A DNA stretch of 63,390 nucleotides from an uncultured Desulfovibrio sp. (GCF_944324935.1 NZ_CALUYG010000010.1:1-63390), one strand, 5' to 3'. Shown: positions 12,825 to 22,052, counted from the first letter of the stretch. Notes: generated from the sequence alone by a model not told the origin. Numbers and translations are program-made.

Positions 12825-13631
12825 ATGCGCGAAAAACGATCCTATGCCCAGGAAGTCTGCGTCAAGGGCGCGGGCAAGGCCATGCAACAGGCGGGCATGC
12901 TCTGGCCGGGATGCCGGGTGGGCGTGGCCGTCTCCGGCGGCGTGGACAGCTTCGTGCTGCTGAAGAGCCTGCATATCCGGCAGGGCATCGTCCCCTTCCG
13001 TTTCGAGCTCATGGCCATTCACCTCAATCCGGGATTCGACCCGCACAGCCACGCCGCGCTCCTGCCGTGGCTCGCGCGGCACGGCATCGCCTCCCATCTG
13101 GAAGTGACGGATTACGGCCCGCACGCCCATTCGGAGGAGAACCGGCGCCGCTCTCCCTGTTTCCGCTGCGCCTGGCTGCGCCGCAAGCGGCTTTTCGAGC
13201 TCTGCGCCCGCTACCGCCTGACCCATCTGGCGCTCGGGCACAATGCCGACGACCTCGTGGAGACCTTCTTCCTCAATCTCTGCCGCAACGGCCGCGTGGA
13301 CGGCATGAGCATGAACGAACCCTTTTTCGGCGGCAGGCTGCGGCTTATCCGCCCGCTGCTGCTGGTGGAGAAGAAATACATCCGCAAGGCCGCCCAGCAA
13401 TGGGAGTTGCCCATCTGGGCCAACGTCTGCCCCTCGGCCGGGCATTCGGCCCGCAGCGACATGAGCGCCACGCTGGAACATCTCTACGCCGTGGCCAGGG
13501 ATTCGCGCCGCTGCATCGGCAACGCGCTTACCCGCTGGCAACTGGACAAGCACAGGGAAAGCGCCGTGGCGCAGGAGGAGGCCGCGCTCCTTTCCCGGGC
13601 GGGCCGCCGGCCCGGCGGCGAGTCGCGTTGA
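12825..13631 (+). CDS. TtcA-like tRNA sulfur-transfer (2-thiocytidine) PP-loop protein
   Basis: The 268-residue protein is a PP-loop ATPase, most like TtcA, which thiolates cytidine 32 of tRNA using a 4Fe-4S cluster. It has the PP-loop SGGVDS at 37-42, CFRC at 112-115 and a single later cysteine in WANVCPS (C202). This matches the CxxC plus one cysteine that bind the cluster in TtcA. TtcA usually has SGGKDS, so this is a divergent member; TilS- or TtuA-like roles are possible. The ATG at 12825 has AGGGGGA upstream. The frame stays open 30 codons further, without similarity there. Confidence 0.75.
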   Translation: MREKRSYAQEVCVKGAGKAMQQAGMLWPGCRVGVAVSGGVDSFVLLKSLHIRQGIVPFRFELMAIHLNPGFDPHSHAALLPWLARHGIASHLEVTDYGPHAHSEENRRRSPCFRCAWLRRKRLFELCARYRLTHLALGHNADDLVETFFLNLCRNGRVDGMSMNEPFFGGRLRLIRPLLLVEKKYIRKAAQQWELPIWANVCPSAGHSARSDMSATLEHLYAVARDSRRCIGNALTRWQLDKHRESAVAQEEAALLSRAGRRPGGESR

Positions 13632-13665
13632 CAGCGGCCCGCATGGCGGCTTAGAAGCAGAAGGT

Positions 13666-14562
13666 ATGCTCCTCGGCAAGTACCATATCGTCATTTTCCG
13701 CGAAGGACGCAGCGGCAGCCGCAATGTGCGGTTGCGGGGCTGGCTCGGTTTCGTCTCCTGCATCGTCGTGCTGGCGCTGGCGGGCTGCAATGTCTGGTTG
13801 TGGCAGGAATGGCTGAGGAGCCGCCACCTTGAGGAGTCCCTTGCCAATACCGAGCGTCGTCTGGAAGACCAGCGCCGACAGCTTTCCCTGCTGGGCGGCA
13901 AGCTCGGCGAGGTGACGCAGGATCTGCAGCGGGTGCGCAATTTCGACAGCAAGCTGCGCATTATGATGAATATGGAGCAGGACCCCGCCGAAGTGGGCGA
14001 CGATCAGGTGGGCAGCTTCGCCCATTCCTACCTGCCCATGCACCGGCAGGAGCTGGCCGCCCGCAGGATGCAGGATTTTCTGGACTCCCTTTCCGATGCC
14101 GTGCGCCTTGAGGAGGTGCGTCAACAGGATCTGCTCCATGCCCTGCGCGACAACCGCGACGCCCTGTCCACCCTGCCGACCATCTGGCCGGTGGTGGGCT
14201 TCGTCACGTCGGGCTTCGGCGCGCGTTCCGCGCCCTTCGGCGGGGGGCGGAGGCAGTTCCACAAGGGCCTCGACATCTCCAACCGCACGGGCACGCCCAT
14301 CATGGCCACCGCCCAGGGGACCGTGCTCAAGGCCGGGCATGACGGCGCCTACGGCCTCTGCGTGGAGATCAACCACGGCGGCGGCATCGTCACCAAGTAC
14401 GCGCATATGCAGCGCTTCGTCGTGCAGCCCGGCCAGTACGTCAAGCGCGGCGAGGTCATCGGCTATATCGGCATGACCGGCCGCACCACCGGCCCGCACC
14501 TGCATTACGAGGTCATGCTCAACGGCGTGCCCGTCAATCCCATGCGCTATATCCTCGAATAG
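13666..14562 (+). CDS. M23 family peptidase with coiled coil, membrane-anchored
   Basis: The 298-residue protein is probably a periplasmic murein endopeptidase or a regulator of one. It has one membrane segment (about 25-45), a coiled coil (50-95) and a C-terminal LytM/M23 domain. The zinc ligands are present: HKGLD (H199, D203), YAHM (H247) and PHLH (H278, H280), so it looks catalytically able. The order of membrane anchor, coiled coil and peptidase resembles shape- or division-related M23 proteins. Its TAG stop codon coincides with the first bases of a dispersed repeat element. Confidence 0.88.
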   Translation: MLLGKYHIVIFREGRSGSRNVRLRGWLGFVSCIVVLALAGCNVWLWQEWLRSRHLEESLANTERRLEDQRRQLSLLGGKLGEVTQDLQRVRNFDSKLRIMMNMEQDPAEVGDDQVGSFAHSYLPMHRQELAARRMQDFLDSLSDAVRLEEVRQQDLLHALRDNRDALSTLPTIWPVVGFVTSGFGARSAPFGGGRRQFHKGLDISNRTGTPIMATAQGTVLKAGHDGAYGLCVEINHGGGIVTKYAHMQRFVVQPGQYVKRGEVIGYIGMTGRTTGPHLHYEVMLNGVPVNPMRYILE

Positions 14563-14710
14563 AGCGTGCTCGCTGTGAAAAAGCGAAAACGCGAGGCGGC
14601 CGGCACAGCACCACCCGACAAAAACCACGCGGAAACACAGCGTTTTTTCCGTGAAACACCAGGCCGTGTGGCGTGAAGCGCGAAACGTTTCACACGGAAA
14701 ATGCTCGAGG
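14560..14710 (+). repeat. Dispersed repeat family 1, copy a (MITE-like)
   Basis: About 150 bp beginning TAGAGCGT and ending near AAAATGCTC. It shares with the copies at 42365 and 55291 the block ACGCGAGGCGGC-GGCACAGC, a GTGAAAAA loop inside a 5' hairpin, a T-rich second hairpin (GCGTTTTTTCCG) and a third inverted repeat (GTGTG...CACAC). It lies between the peptidase and the symporter. No protein-coding potential is evident. Confidence 0.75.
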
Positions 14711-14804
14711 GGCGACGTCGCGTTGCGCGCGTCGCCGCACTGCGCTATACAGGTCCCGGCCCGTACTCCCGCGGGCCCGAACATTCCATTTTCGGAGGTG
14801 CGGT

Positions 14805-16031
14805 ATGGCTGCCAAGGCAGGAGATTTCTCCCTGATCCTCAAATTGCTGGCCGGCATCGTCATCGGCGCGCTGGTCGGCACATACATCGGCAACAATGCC
14901 GACAGCTCGCTCAACCACATTATGGACGTGGTGGTGTCGCTGCGGCATATTTTCGGCCAGATCATCTTCTTCCTTGTGCCGCTGGTCATCGTCGGCTTCA
15001 TCACGCCGGCCATCGTGCGTCTGGGCCAGAACGCGAGCAGGATCCTCTTCACCGCCGTGGCGCTGGCCTATGTCTCTTCGCTGGGGGCGGCGCTCTTTTC
15101 CACCCTCTCCGGGTACGCCATCATCCCCCATCTTTCCGTGGTCAGCGAGACGGAACCCCTGCGGAAACTGCCGGAAATGGTCTTCCGCCTGGACATCCCG
15201 CCGCTGTTCAGCGTTATGAGCGCGCTGGTACTGGCCCTGCTGTTCGGCGTGGCCATCGCCTGGACCCGGTCCGAGACCCTGAGCCGTCTCTTCAGCGAGC
15301 TGGAACGCGTTATGAGCGCGCTGGTGGTGCGCATCATGATTCCCATCCTGCCCTTCTTCGTGGGGCTTTCCTTTCTCGGTCTCGCCTATGAAGGCTCCCT
15401 GAGCCTGCATCTGCCGGTCTTCGTCTCCATGGTGCTCATCGTCATCGTGGGCCATTTCATCTGGCTGGCCCTGCTCTACGGCATCGGCGGCCTGCTCTCC
15501 GGGCGCAATCCCTTTGAGGTCTTCCGGCACTATACGCCCGCCTACCTCACCGCCGTGGGGACCATGTCCAGCGCGGCCACCCTGCCCGTGGCCCTGGAAT
15601 GCGCCCGCAAGTCCCGCGTGCTGAGCCGCAACATGGTGGAATTCATGGTGCCGCTGGGCGCGACCGTCCACCTCTGCGGTTCCGTGCTCACGGAGACCTT
15701 CTTCTGCATGACCCTGCATCTCATGCTCTACGGCAGCCTGCCCAGCGTGGGCGTGATGCTGCTGTTCTGTGTGCTGCTGGGCATCTTCGCCGTGGGCGCG
15801 CCCGGCGTGCCCGGCGGTACGGTGGTGGCCTCGCTGGGCATCGTGACCGGCGTGCTGGGCTTTGATCAGAACGGCGTGGCCCTGCTTATCGCCATCTTCG
15901 CCCTGCAGGACAGCTTCGGCACCGCCTGCAACGTCACCGGCGACGGCGCGCTGACCCTCATGCTGGAAGGCCTGTTCAATCGTAACGGCGAGCTGGGCCC
16001 GTTGCAGAACGGCACCTCGGAGCAGGCATGA
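14805..16031 (+). CDS. Dicarboxylate/amino acid:cation symporter (DAACS family)
   Basis: The 408-residue inner-membrane protein is a glutamate-transporter-fold symporter that uses a sodium or proton gradient to import an acidic or small neutral amino acid. It has about eight hydrophobic helices. The family's substrate-site segments are seen in FMVPLGATVHLCGS and in NVTGDGALTL near the C-terminus. The ATG at 14805 has GGAGG upstream, so a longer upstream reading was dropped. It overlaps the cysteine desulfidase gene by 4 bases (ATGA), suggesting that it imports cysteine, serine or a related amino acid. That substrate is inference. Confidence 0.88.
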   Translation: MAAKAGDFSLILKLLAGIVIGALVGTYIGNNADSSLNHIMDVVVSLRHIFGQIIFFLVPLVIVGFITPAIVRLGQNASRILFTAVALAYVSSLGAALFSTLSGYAIIPHLSVVSETEPLRKLPEMVFRLDIPPLFSVMSALVLALLFGVAIAWTRSETLSRLFSELERVMSALVVRIMIPILPFFVGLSFLGLAYEGSLSLHLPVFVSMVLIVIVGHFIWLALLYGIGGLLSGRNPFEVFRHYTPAYLTAVGTMSSAATLPVALECARKSRVLSRNMVEFMVPLGATVHLCGSVLTETFFCMTLHLMLYGSLPSVGVMLLFCVLLGIFAVGAPGVPGGTVVASLGIVTGVLGFDQNGVALLIAIFALQDSFGTACNVTGDGALTLMLEGLFNRNGELGPLQNGTSEQA

Positions 16032-17317
16032 GTCTGACCCCTGAAGACCGTGCGGCCATCATCGGCCTGCTGCACAAGGAAGTCGTGCCCGCGCTGGGCT
16101 GCACGGAGCCCATTGCCGTGGCGCTCTGCGCGGCCCGCGCCGCCGAGGCCCTCGGCCGCCGGCCCCAGTCGCTGGATGTGGCCGTGAGCGCCAATCTGCT
16201 CAAGAACGGCATGGGCGTCATGGTGCCCGGCACCGGGGAGATGGGCCTTGCCGTGGCCGCCGCCGCCGGGGCGCTGGGCGGCAAAAGCGCCCTTGGCCTG
16301 GAATGCCTGCGCGATCTGGATGCCGCTGCCGCGGCAGCCGCCCGCGACATGGCCGCCGGCGAGGCCGTCGTCCTCCATCTGCCGGACAATGAGGACCTGC
16401 TCTACTGCCTCGTGACCGCCTCGGCCGATGGCCAAACCGCCGCCGCCGAACTGCGCGACAGCCACGACAACATCACCCGCGTCTGGCAGGACGGCGCGCT
16501 GATCAGCGACACGGCGACCGCTCCCGCCCGGCAGGACGACGCGACGGCCGTCTGGCCCCTGAGCATGGCCCGTATCGACGAATTCGCCCGTACCGCGCCG
16601 CTTGAGAACATCAGCTTCATCCTGGATGCCGCCCGCATGAACCGGCGCGTGGCCGAAGAAGGCCTGCATACGCAATACGGCCTCGGCGTGGGCAAGATGG
16701 TGGACGCCCAGATCCGCCGGCATGTGATCGCCGACGATCTGCCCACCTTCGCCGTCAAGCTCACCGCCGCCGCGGCCGACGCCCGCATGGCCGGCGTCAT
16801 GATGCCGGTGATGAGCAATTCCGGCAGCGGCAACCAGGGCATCACCTGCACCATGCCCGTGGTGGCCTGCGCCATACGGCAGGGCTGCGACGACGAACAG
16901 CTGACGCGCGCCCTCATCGTCAGCCATCTGACCTCCATCCATATCAAACACCACCTGGGCCGTCTCTCCGCCCACTGCGGGGCTATGGTGGCCGCAACCG
17001 CCGCCGCCTGCGGCATGGCCCTGCTCATGGGCGGCGGCCTGCCGGACATGGAACGCACCATCCGTAACATGGTCGGCAACGTGGCCGGCATGATCTGCGA
17101 CGGCGCCAAAAGCAGTTGCGCCCTCAAGGTCGCTACCGCCGTCAGCGCCGGCATACAGGCCGTGCTGCTGGCCCTCGACGGTATCGTCGTGCCCGGCAAC
17201 GAGGGCATCGTGGACGACGATATAGAATCCTGCATCGCCAACCTCGGCCGCCTCGGCTCCACCGGCATGAAGGAAGCCGACAAAGTCATCCTCGACATCA
17301 TGCTGCACAAAGCATGA
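16028..17317 (+). CDS. cyuA: L-cysteine desulfidase / serine dehydratase-alpha family protein (CyuA/YhaM)
   Basis: The 429-residue protein belongs to the UPF0597/CyuA family, iron-sulfur enzymes that split L-cysteine into pyruvate, ammonia and sulfide. The signature PALGCTEP is present with C25. Conserved cysteine-containing segments lie near the C-terminus (HCGAMVAATAAACG and SSCALKVATA). The length is normal. It is coupled to the upstream symporter by an ATGA overlap, so the pair probably takes up and degrades cysteine or serine. Activity on serine rather than cysteine cannot be excluded from sequence. Confidence 0.85.
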   Translation: MSLTPEDRAAIIGLLHKEVVPALGCTEPIAVALCAARAAEALGRRPQSLDVAVSANLLKNGMGVMVPGTGEMGLAVAAAAGALGGKSALGLECLRDLDAAAAAAARDMAAGEAVVLHLPDNEDLLYCLVTASADGQTAAAELRDSHDNITRVWQDGALISDTATAPARQDDATAVWPLSMARIDEFARTAPLENISFILDAARMNRRVAEEGLHTQYGLGVGKMVDAQIRRHVIADDLPTFAVKLTAAAADARMAGVMMPVMSNSGSGNQGITCTMPVVACAIRQGCDDEQLTRALIVSHLTSIHIKHHLGRLSAHCGAMVAATAAACGMALLMGGGLPDMERTIRNMVGNVAGMICDGAKSSCALKVATAVSAGIQAVLLALDGIVVPGNEGIVDDDIESCIANLGRLGSTGMKEADKVILDIMLHKA

Positions 17318-17365
17318 TGTTCGCGTGGCTGTTTGCGTTCTTTTTTCGGGGAGGGGAACCTTTGC

Positions 17366-17472
17366 GGCAGATTGTCAATTAAAAGTCAACAGAGGGCTTG
17401 CCAAAAAAAGAACGCCCCATGACAAGGGAAGACGGGGTCTTCTTTGTGTCAACTTTCATTTGACAATCTGCC
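17366..17472. repeat. Inverted-repeat element / long hairpin after cyuA
   Basis: GGCAGATTGTCAA (17366-17378) returns inverted at 17460-17472, and the match continues imperfectly for about 10 more bases on each side. An inner AGAA..CCCC/GGGG..TTCT pairing lies in the centre. The whole 107 bp could fold as one long hairpin. It may be a small non-autonomous element or an unusual transcript end. Confidence 0.55.
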
Positions 17473-17795
17473 TTACTGTTCTCGCTGTCCGTCAGCCTTT
17501 GCGATGACTTAGAAGGGGGCTGCTTTTTGTCCCAACCCCTTACCGGAGCGACGTCCTCCACCGTATGCGTATTCCGTCATCCTGCTTGCCGCCGTAAGCG
17601 CGTCATGGCGCGGAGGAGATCGCCGCGCCGGAGGCGCGGAAGCTCCGACGCCGCCCGGACGCTCGTCCCGGGAGAAGGCGGGACAGCGGGAGGGCGATGC
17701 CGTATGACGCGCGGCAGGGAGGAGAGCAGGGGAAGACAGTCGCCTGCCGGATGTTCGTCAGGGTTGGCTGTCCCAAGGCGGGGTTGGGGGTCGTA

Positions 17796-17828
17796 GGGGG
17801 TAAGGGGCCGCCGAGGCCCCTTATCCCC
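17796..17828. other. 14-bp hairpin in the cyuA-autotransporter gap
   Basis: TAAGGGGCC and its complement, extended by GGGG/CCCC, form a strong stem around GCCGA. The GGCGGGGTTGGGGGT just before it (from 17777) resembles the core of repeat family 2, so this may be a diverged copy. No gene is supported in 17318-17945. Confidence 0.4.
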
Positions 17829-17889
17829 TGCCGCCCGCCGCGCAGGCGACCCGGCCCGGACGCCGGGCTGAAGCCGCCATCCAGCGACA

Positions 17890-17918
17890 AAAACAAAAAA
17901 GGGGGGATCGCTCCCCCC
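17890..17918 (-). terminator. Rho-independent terminator after the autotransporter gene
   Basis: A 7-bp stem GGGGGGA/TCCCCCC with loop TCGC (17901-17918) is followed on the minus strand by TTTTTTGTTTTT. Confidence 0.85.
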
Positions 17919-17945
17919 AGGAAAAGGCCGTGATGGCGACAGGAC

Positions 17946-20900
17946 TCAAAATTCCCAGCCGAGACTCAGGCTGGCATTGACGGCGGCGGCATCCGTGCGA
18001 AAAAGCTCGCCGCCCACATCGACCTGAGTGAAGAAATTGCCGGGATGGCGCAGACGCAGACTCCCCTGAAGGAGCAGGGCATCACGCCCCACAAGCTCCG
18101 TGGCCGAGTCGAAACGATATGCGTCGTAGCCCTGGAACGCCGCCGTGGTGCGGAAGGTCCCGTCCAGCAGCTCATGCCGCCAGGCGGCAAGCACATCCAG
18201 GCCCAGCGCCGTGCCGTTTTCCAGCGTGACGTCCCAGCCGGCATGCGCGCCCAGGGAGAGCAGCAGGGAGTCGTACAGGCTGTCGTCCACCTGCAGGCGG
18301 CTGGCCTGTCCGTCCTTTTCCGTGAACCCGGGGCGGCGCAGGAAGGCGTATTCCAGCCAGCCCAGCGGCCCGGCACTGAGGGAGCCGCCTGCAAACCGCC
18401 GGCTCCAGTCCTTGCCGCCACCCAGCATGGCGCTGCCGGTGAGGCCTGTCCAGCGGCTTTCGTTGTGGCGAAGGTAGGCATCGCCCACGCTGACGTTGCG
18501 ATCCATCTCGCCTTGTTCCATACCCAGGCGGGCCTGTGCCGTGAGGTAGAGGCCGTCCCATTGTTCGGGGGCCAGCAGTCCCTGTACGCCGGCAAGGGCG
18601 GACTGCGTGTCGGCGGTGGCGTCATGCGCGCCATCGATGGTGGTACGGCGGGCGGCCAGGGCCAGATGGAATCCGAGGCTCAGGCCGGAAGCAAAGGAGC
18701 GGTCCATGCCGGCCAGCAGGCCGACGCCGGCGCTGTTCCAGCCGGAAGCGCCGCCGTGATCGCCCTGCCGGCTGGCGGCCCCGTAGGGAGTGGCCCAGGC
18801 TTGCCAGGGGCCCGCATCAGGGCTGTCCTGCCCGTTACCGGCGATGTGCGCCGCGTGCCGTGCCCGTTCGCCGGCCAGCATGCGCCGCAGCAGCAGAACG
18901 GTGAATTCGTTCTGCTGCCCCAGAGAGGCGCGGGCGGAGGCATCGTAGGCTTCCGGTCCGAGCTGGCGCAGCGCCCGGCGTACGCCGTCGCCGCTGCGGG
19001 GCGACCAGTCGATGGCGGCGAGCATCTGTCGCATGTCGCCCTGAGCCGCATCGGCAATGCCGCGGAGCGCGCGTCCCAGGGAGGCTGTGCCGGAGCTGTC
19101 GGCATACCGGCTGTAGGCGTCTGCGGCGCGGGAGACGGCCAACTGCGGCGCGGTGGGGGAGGACGGGAGCAGACTGAAGTCCAGCGTGGGCGACAGGTTG
19201 GCGGCAAGGCTGACGGAGGAGAAAGCGCCGTTGATGCTGGATGCCGTCACCGGTTGCGCCGGACTGATGAGGGCATTGCTGGCGTAGAAGTCCGGGAGGG
19301 GCCGCAAGGCCCAGTTTCCGGCCAGGGTGGCCGTTTCGGCGGTGATGCCGGCCACGCTGCCGTCGGCCATGACGCCGGTCTCCAGTGTGGCGCCGGCATT
19401 GTTGACGAAGGATGTGGCGACATCGGCGGCCGTGCCGGAGGGCGTCAAGCCGCCGAGGGCCAGATGGCCGAAGTTGGCAAGGCTGTAGACGGCAAGCGGC
19501 CCGGTGACGGAAAGGTGGCCTGCGGCAAGCGTCATGTCGATGCTGTCGGCCCCGTAGACGCCGCCGTTGAGGGTCATGTCGAAGGCGGCATCCGGGCTGA
19601 TGCCGGCGCTGCCGTCAGCCTGCGGCGCGAGGCCGAAGGTCAGCGCGGTGTGCAGATCAGTCGAGGGACCGGTATACTGGATGGCGGGGTTTTCGGGATC
19701 CCAGTCGGAAATGATGTCGCCAGTGATGGACGCCCCGGAAAGGACGTTGATCTTGCTGACGAGGGCGTTCTCCGAAATGTAGATGGCGGCCGCGCTGCCG
19801 TTCAGGCTGCCGCTCACGTCGAAGGTCGAGACCAGCGGGCCGTCGAGATTGAGGGGCAGGCCGGAGTCGTCAAGGTTGTTGCTGCTGCTCAAGGGTCGCG
19901 TATTCCCGGTCACCGACCAGATCCAGGAGCCGCGGTATTCCTCGGCATCACTGAGCAGATTGTGCCCGAAGTCGAAGCGGGCGGCCACACCGCCCGGGCC
20001 GGTGGCTTCGATGTCCCCGCCGCTGATGATCTTCTGATCCTTGCCGTAGGCCACCAGCAGCCCCGTACCGCCTGTGCCGTTGGCGCTCACGCGTACGCCG
20101 GGGGCTATGCGAAGGGTATTGTCGCTGCCGTCCACGCGTATGCCGGTCCCCGCGATGCCGTCGGCCAGCAGGTCGGCGACCTGGGTCACGTCGTTGTTCT
20201 TGCCGTAGATGTGCAGGCCGACGCCCAGGGTGGCCGTATTGCCTTGCCCGGTCAGATAGGCGGTGCCGTCGGCGTTGCGGGCAAAGTAGCCGTTGTGGTT
20301 GATGATGGTCCCGCCATCGCCGTAGACGGAAAAGCCGAAGAAGTTCCGGCGGTCAAGGCGGTAGCCCAGATCCTGCAGGGCGGCCAGCTCCGCCTCCATG
20401 AAGGTGGTGTAGTTGCGGTAATACTGGTGGCTCATCAGGCTGTGCTCAAGCTCGATGTGCGAGAGGTCCGCGTAATCCTCCTCATAGCCGTTGATGGGCA
20501 GGCCTTCACCGGCTCCCATGACGTCCGCCACATGTTCGCCCTGAAAGGTGACGCCGCTCTGCGCGCCTTCTCCCACGATGAAATCCGTGCCCGGCGTGCC
20601 TTTACCCTCCTTGACGATGCTCATGCCCGGCCTGAGCCAGGTGCCGTACCTGTCTCTGAGGTGCACATCCCATGTGCCCAGGCTTGGATTGTCCGTCGCC
20701 GAATTCTGGGACAATACGCCAAGGGCATGGCCGAGCTCATGGTAAAGCGTGGCGACCAGATTGAAGCCGGTGACGGAAGGCAGCGGCGAAAGCGTATCCT
20801 GGATGGCGAAGTCAAGCTTGCCGATGCGGATGACCCCCGGCAAGTCCGGCTCGACGCCGTTGATGATGGCATCCTCCACGCCGGTGGGGAAGATCCGCCC

Positions 20901-21308
20901 CGCGACGGGCTCGCCGTTGGGCTCGCTCGAGGCGTCGGCATTCGGAAAGAGGTACGTGCCCACGTTGATGGGGATGGGGGCGGTATTGCGGCTGCCGGGG
21001 CCGAGCACCTCCGCCCAGAGGGCGGCGGCCCTGGCGACGGCATCCTTCTGGGCGCTGCTGAGCTGCCAGGGGGAGTAGCCCGGGATTTCAGGATCCTCGT
21101 AGTCTCCGTAGCGTTCTCCCAGATCGAAGAAATGCAGCGCGAAAAGTGGAGAACCGTCCGGCTTGTTCACGATGCGCTCGTCACTGGCACGCACGTCAGC
21201 GGCCCGCAGGGGAGAAAACAGCGCGAAGCCCCCGAGCAGAGCCGCGCAGAGAGCCGTTATCGCCCTCTTCTTTCCGGTCCCTGGTCCTTGGCAAGCGGTT
21301 GCAGGCAT
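17946..21308 (-). CDS. Autotransporter with N-terminal zinc-metalloprotease-like domain
   Basis: The 1120-residue protein has a signal peptide (about 14-36, ending LRA-AD), a zincin-like domain with HELGHALG at 190-197, a possible Met-turn (SLMSH, near 292), and a long Gly/Asn/Asp-rich passenger (about 330-760) like pertactin-type beta-helix proteins. A C-terminal autotransporter beta-barrel of roughly 270 residues ends in ...LGWEF, with the terminal Phe expected for barrel assembly. It would be exported through Sec and displayed on the outer membrane. The third metal ligand of metzincins is a serine here, so protease activity is uncertain. The ATG at 21308 has GGAGG upstream. It stands alone between terminators. 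Confidence 0.85.
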   Translation of the reverse strand: MPATACQGPGTGKKRAITALCAALLGGFALFSPLRAADVRASDERIVNKPDGSPLFALHFFDLGERYGDYEDPEIPGYSPWQLSSAQKDAVARAAALWAEVLGPGSRNTAPIPINVGTYLFPNADASSEPNGEPVAGRIFPTGVEDAIINGVEPDLPGVIRIGKLDFAIQDTLSPLPSVTGFNLVATLYHELGHALGVLSQNSATDNPSLGTWDVHLRDRYGTWLRPGMSIVKEGKGTPGTDFIVGEGAQSGVTFQGEHVADVMGAGEGLPINGYEEDYADLSHIELEHSLMSHQYYRNYTTFMEAELAALQDLGYRLDRRNFFGFSVYGDGGTIINHNGYFARNADGTAYLTGQGNTATLGVGLHIYGKNNDVTQVADLLADGIAGTGIRVDGSDNTLRIAPGVRVSANGTGGTGLLVAYGKDQKIISGGDIEATGPGGVAARFDFGHNLLSDAEEYRGSWIWSVTGNTRPLSSSNNLDDSGLPLNLDGPLVSTFDVSGSLNGSAAAIYISENALVSKINVLSGASITGDIISDWDPENPAIQYTGPSTDLHTALTFGLAPQADGSAGISPDAAFDMTLNGGVYGADSIDMTLAAGHLSVTGPLAVYSLANFGHLALGGLTPSGTAADVATSFVNNAGATLETGVMADGSVAGITAETATLAGNWALRPLPDFYASNALISPAQPVTASSINGAFSSVSLAANLSPTLDFSLLPSSPTAPQLAVSRAADAYSRYADSSGTASLGRALRGIADAAQGDMRQMLAAIDWSPRSGDGVRRALRQLGPEAYDASARASLGQQNEFTVLLLRRMLAGERARHAAHIAGNGQDSPDAGPWQAWATPYGAASRQGDHGGASGWNSAGVGLLAGMDRSFASGLSLGFHLALAARRTTIDGAHDATADTQSALAGVQGLLAPEQWDGLYLTAQARLGMEQGEMDRNVSVGDAYLRHNESRWTGLTGSAMLGGGKDWSRRFAGGSLSAGPLGWLEYAFLRRPGFTEKDGQASRLQVDDSLYDSLLLSLGAHAGWDVTLENGTALGLDVLAAWRHELLDGTFRTTAAFQGYDAYRFDSATELVGRDALLLQGSLRLRHPGNFFTQVDVGGELFRTDAAAVNASLSLGWEF

Positions 21309-21563
21309 GGGTAGGCCTCCTCAATGTGGGACGACCTCCGCAGGCGCGGGGTGTGGGAAAACATGTTGATGTCGCTGCCGTTGAGTCCTGTTTCTGTCAT
21401 GCAGGCAAAAAAACGGCATGTTGCGGCCGGCACGGCGTCGTGCCGCTCTCCACGGCCCGTTTGGTCTAGCAAAAGAGCCCTCTGCCCACAAGAGAAAGCG
21501 TCGGTATTCGTTTGTGTCGGAAAAGGCTCCGGCCGATGCCGCGTACCAGTCCGGCCCGCAAGG

Positions 21564-21593
21564 AAAAGGGCCCGTCCGTCGGCGGGCCCTTTT
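21564..21593. terminator. Bidirectional terminator
   Basis: AAAAGGGCCCG (21564-21574) pairs perfectly with CGGGCCCTTTT (21583-21593), giving T-runs on both strands. It ends the minus-strand gene at 21686. The rest of 21309-21685 shows no gene I can support. Confidence 0.8.
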
Positions 21594-21685
21594 CGCGAGG
21601 CGGATGGTGTGATGCAACGGCATGTGTCATGCCGCGAGGTGTGGGAGGGTATGACATCTCCGGCGGGAAACGATCCGCCGGGAGC

Positions 21686-22030
21686 TTATTGGCCCATTTC
21701 GTGCCGCAGCCAGTTCTTGATGGCGGGCGTGGGCTCGCTGATGCCGCGACAGGTCCCGTGCACGGCATGGAAATCCTCCAGCAGGGCATCCGGCAGCGGT
21801 ACGGAGATGAGATCTTCCGCATTTTCGGAATTGCGGCGCACGAGGCGCACCACAGGCTTCTCGCCCCAGTTGTCCACCACGAAGTAGTAGGACACGTCCT
21901 CTTTGGAGCGCACCGGCGGGTATTCCGCGTGCCAGTCGTTGTTGCCCCATTCCAGATACATGGTCACGGCATGTTCCGGCGACAGATTCCACGATATATC
22001 GTATAAGGCAAAGTCCTTCAGGCTCGGCAT
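21686..22030 (-). CDS. Conserved hypothetical protein, 114 residues
   Basis: I recall similar short proteins from Desulfovibrio genomes (a DVU0772-like family, from memory only), but no function. The sequence is soluble-looking and acidic, with many aromatics (MYLEWGNNDWHAEYPP, SYYFVVDNWGEKP) and a conserved-looking VRLVRRNSENAEDL segment. There is no signal peptide and no membrane segment. The ATG at 22030 has AAGGAGG upstream. It is a single-gene unit with its own promoter and terminator, which suggests individually regulated expression. Confidence 0.75.
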   Translation of the reverse strand: MPSLKDFALYDISWNLSPEHAVTMYLEWGNNDWHAEYPPVRSKEDVSYYFVVDNWGEKPVVRLVRRNSENAEDLISVPLPDALLEDFHAVHGTCRGISEPTPAIKNWLRHEMGQ

Positions 22031-22052
22031 GGTATGCCTCCTTGTTGAAAAA

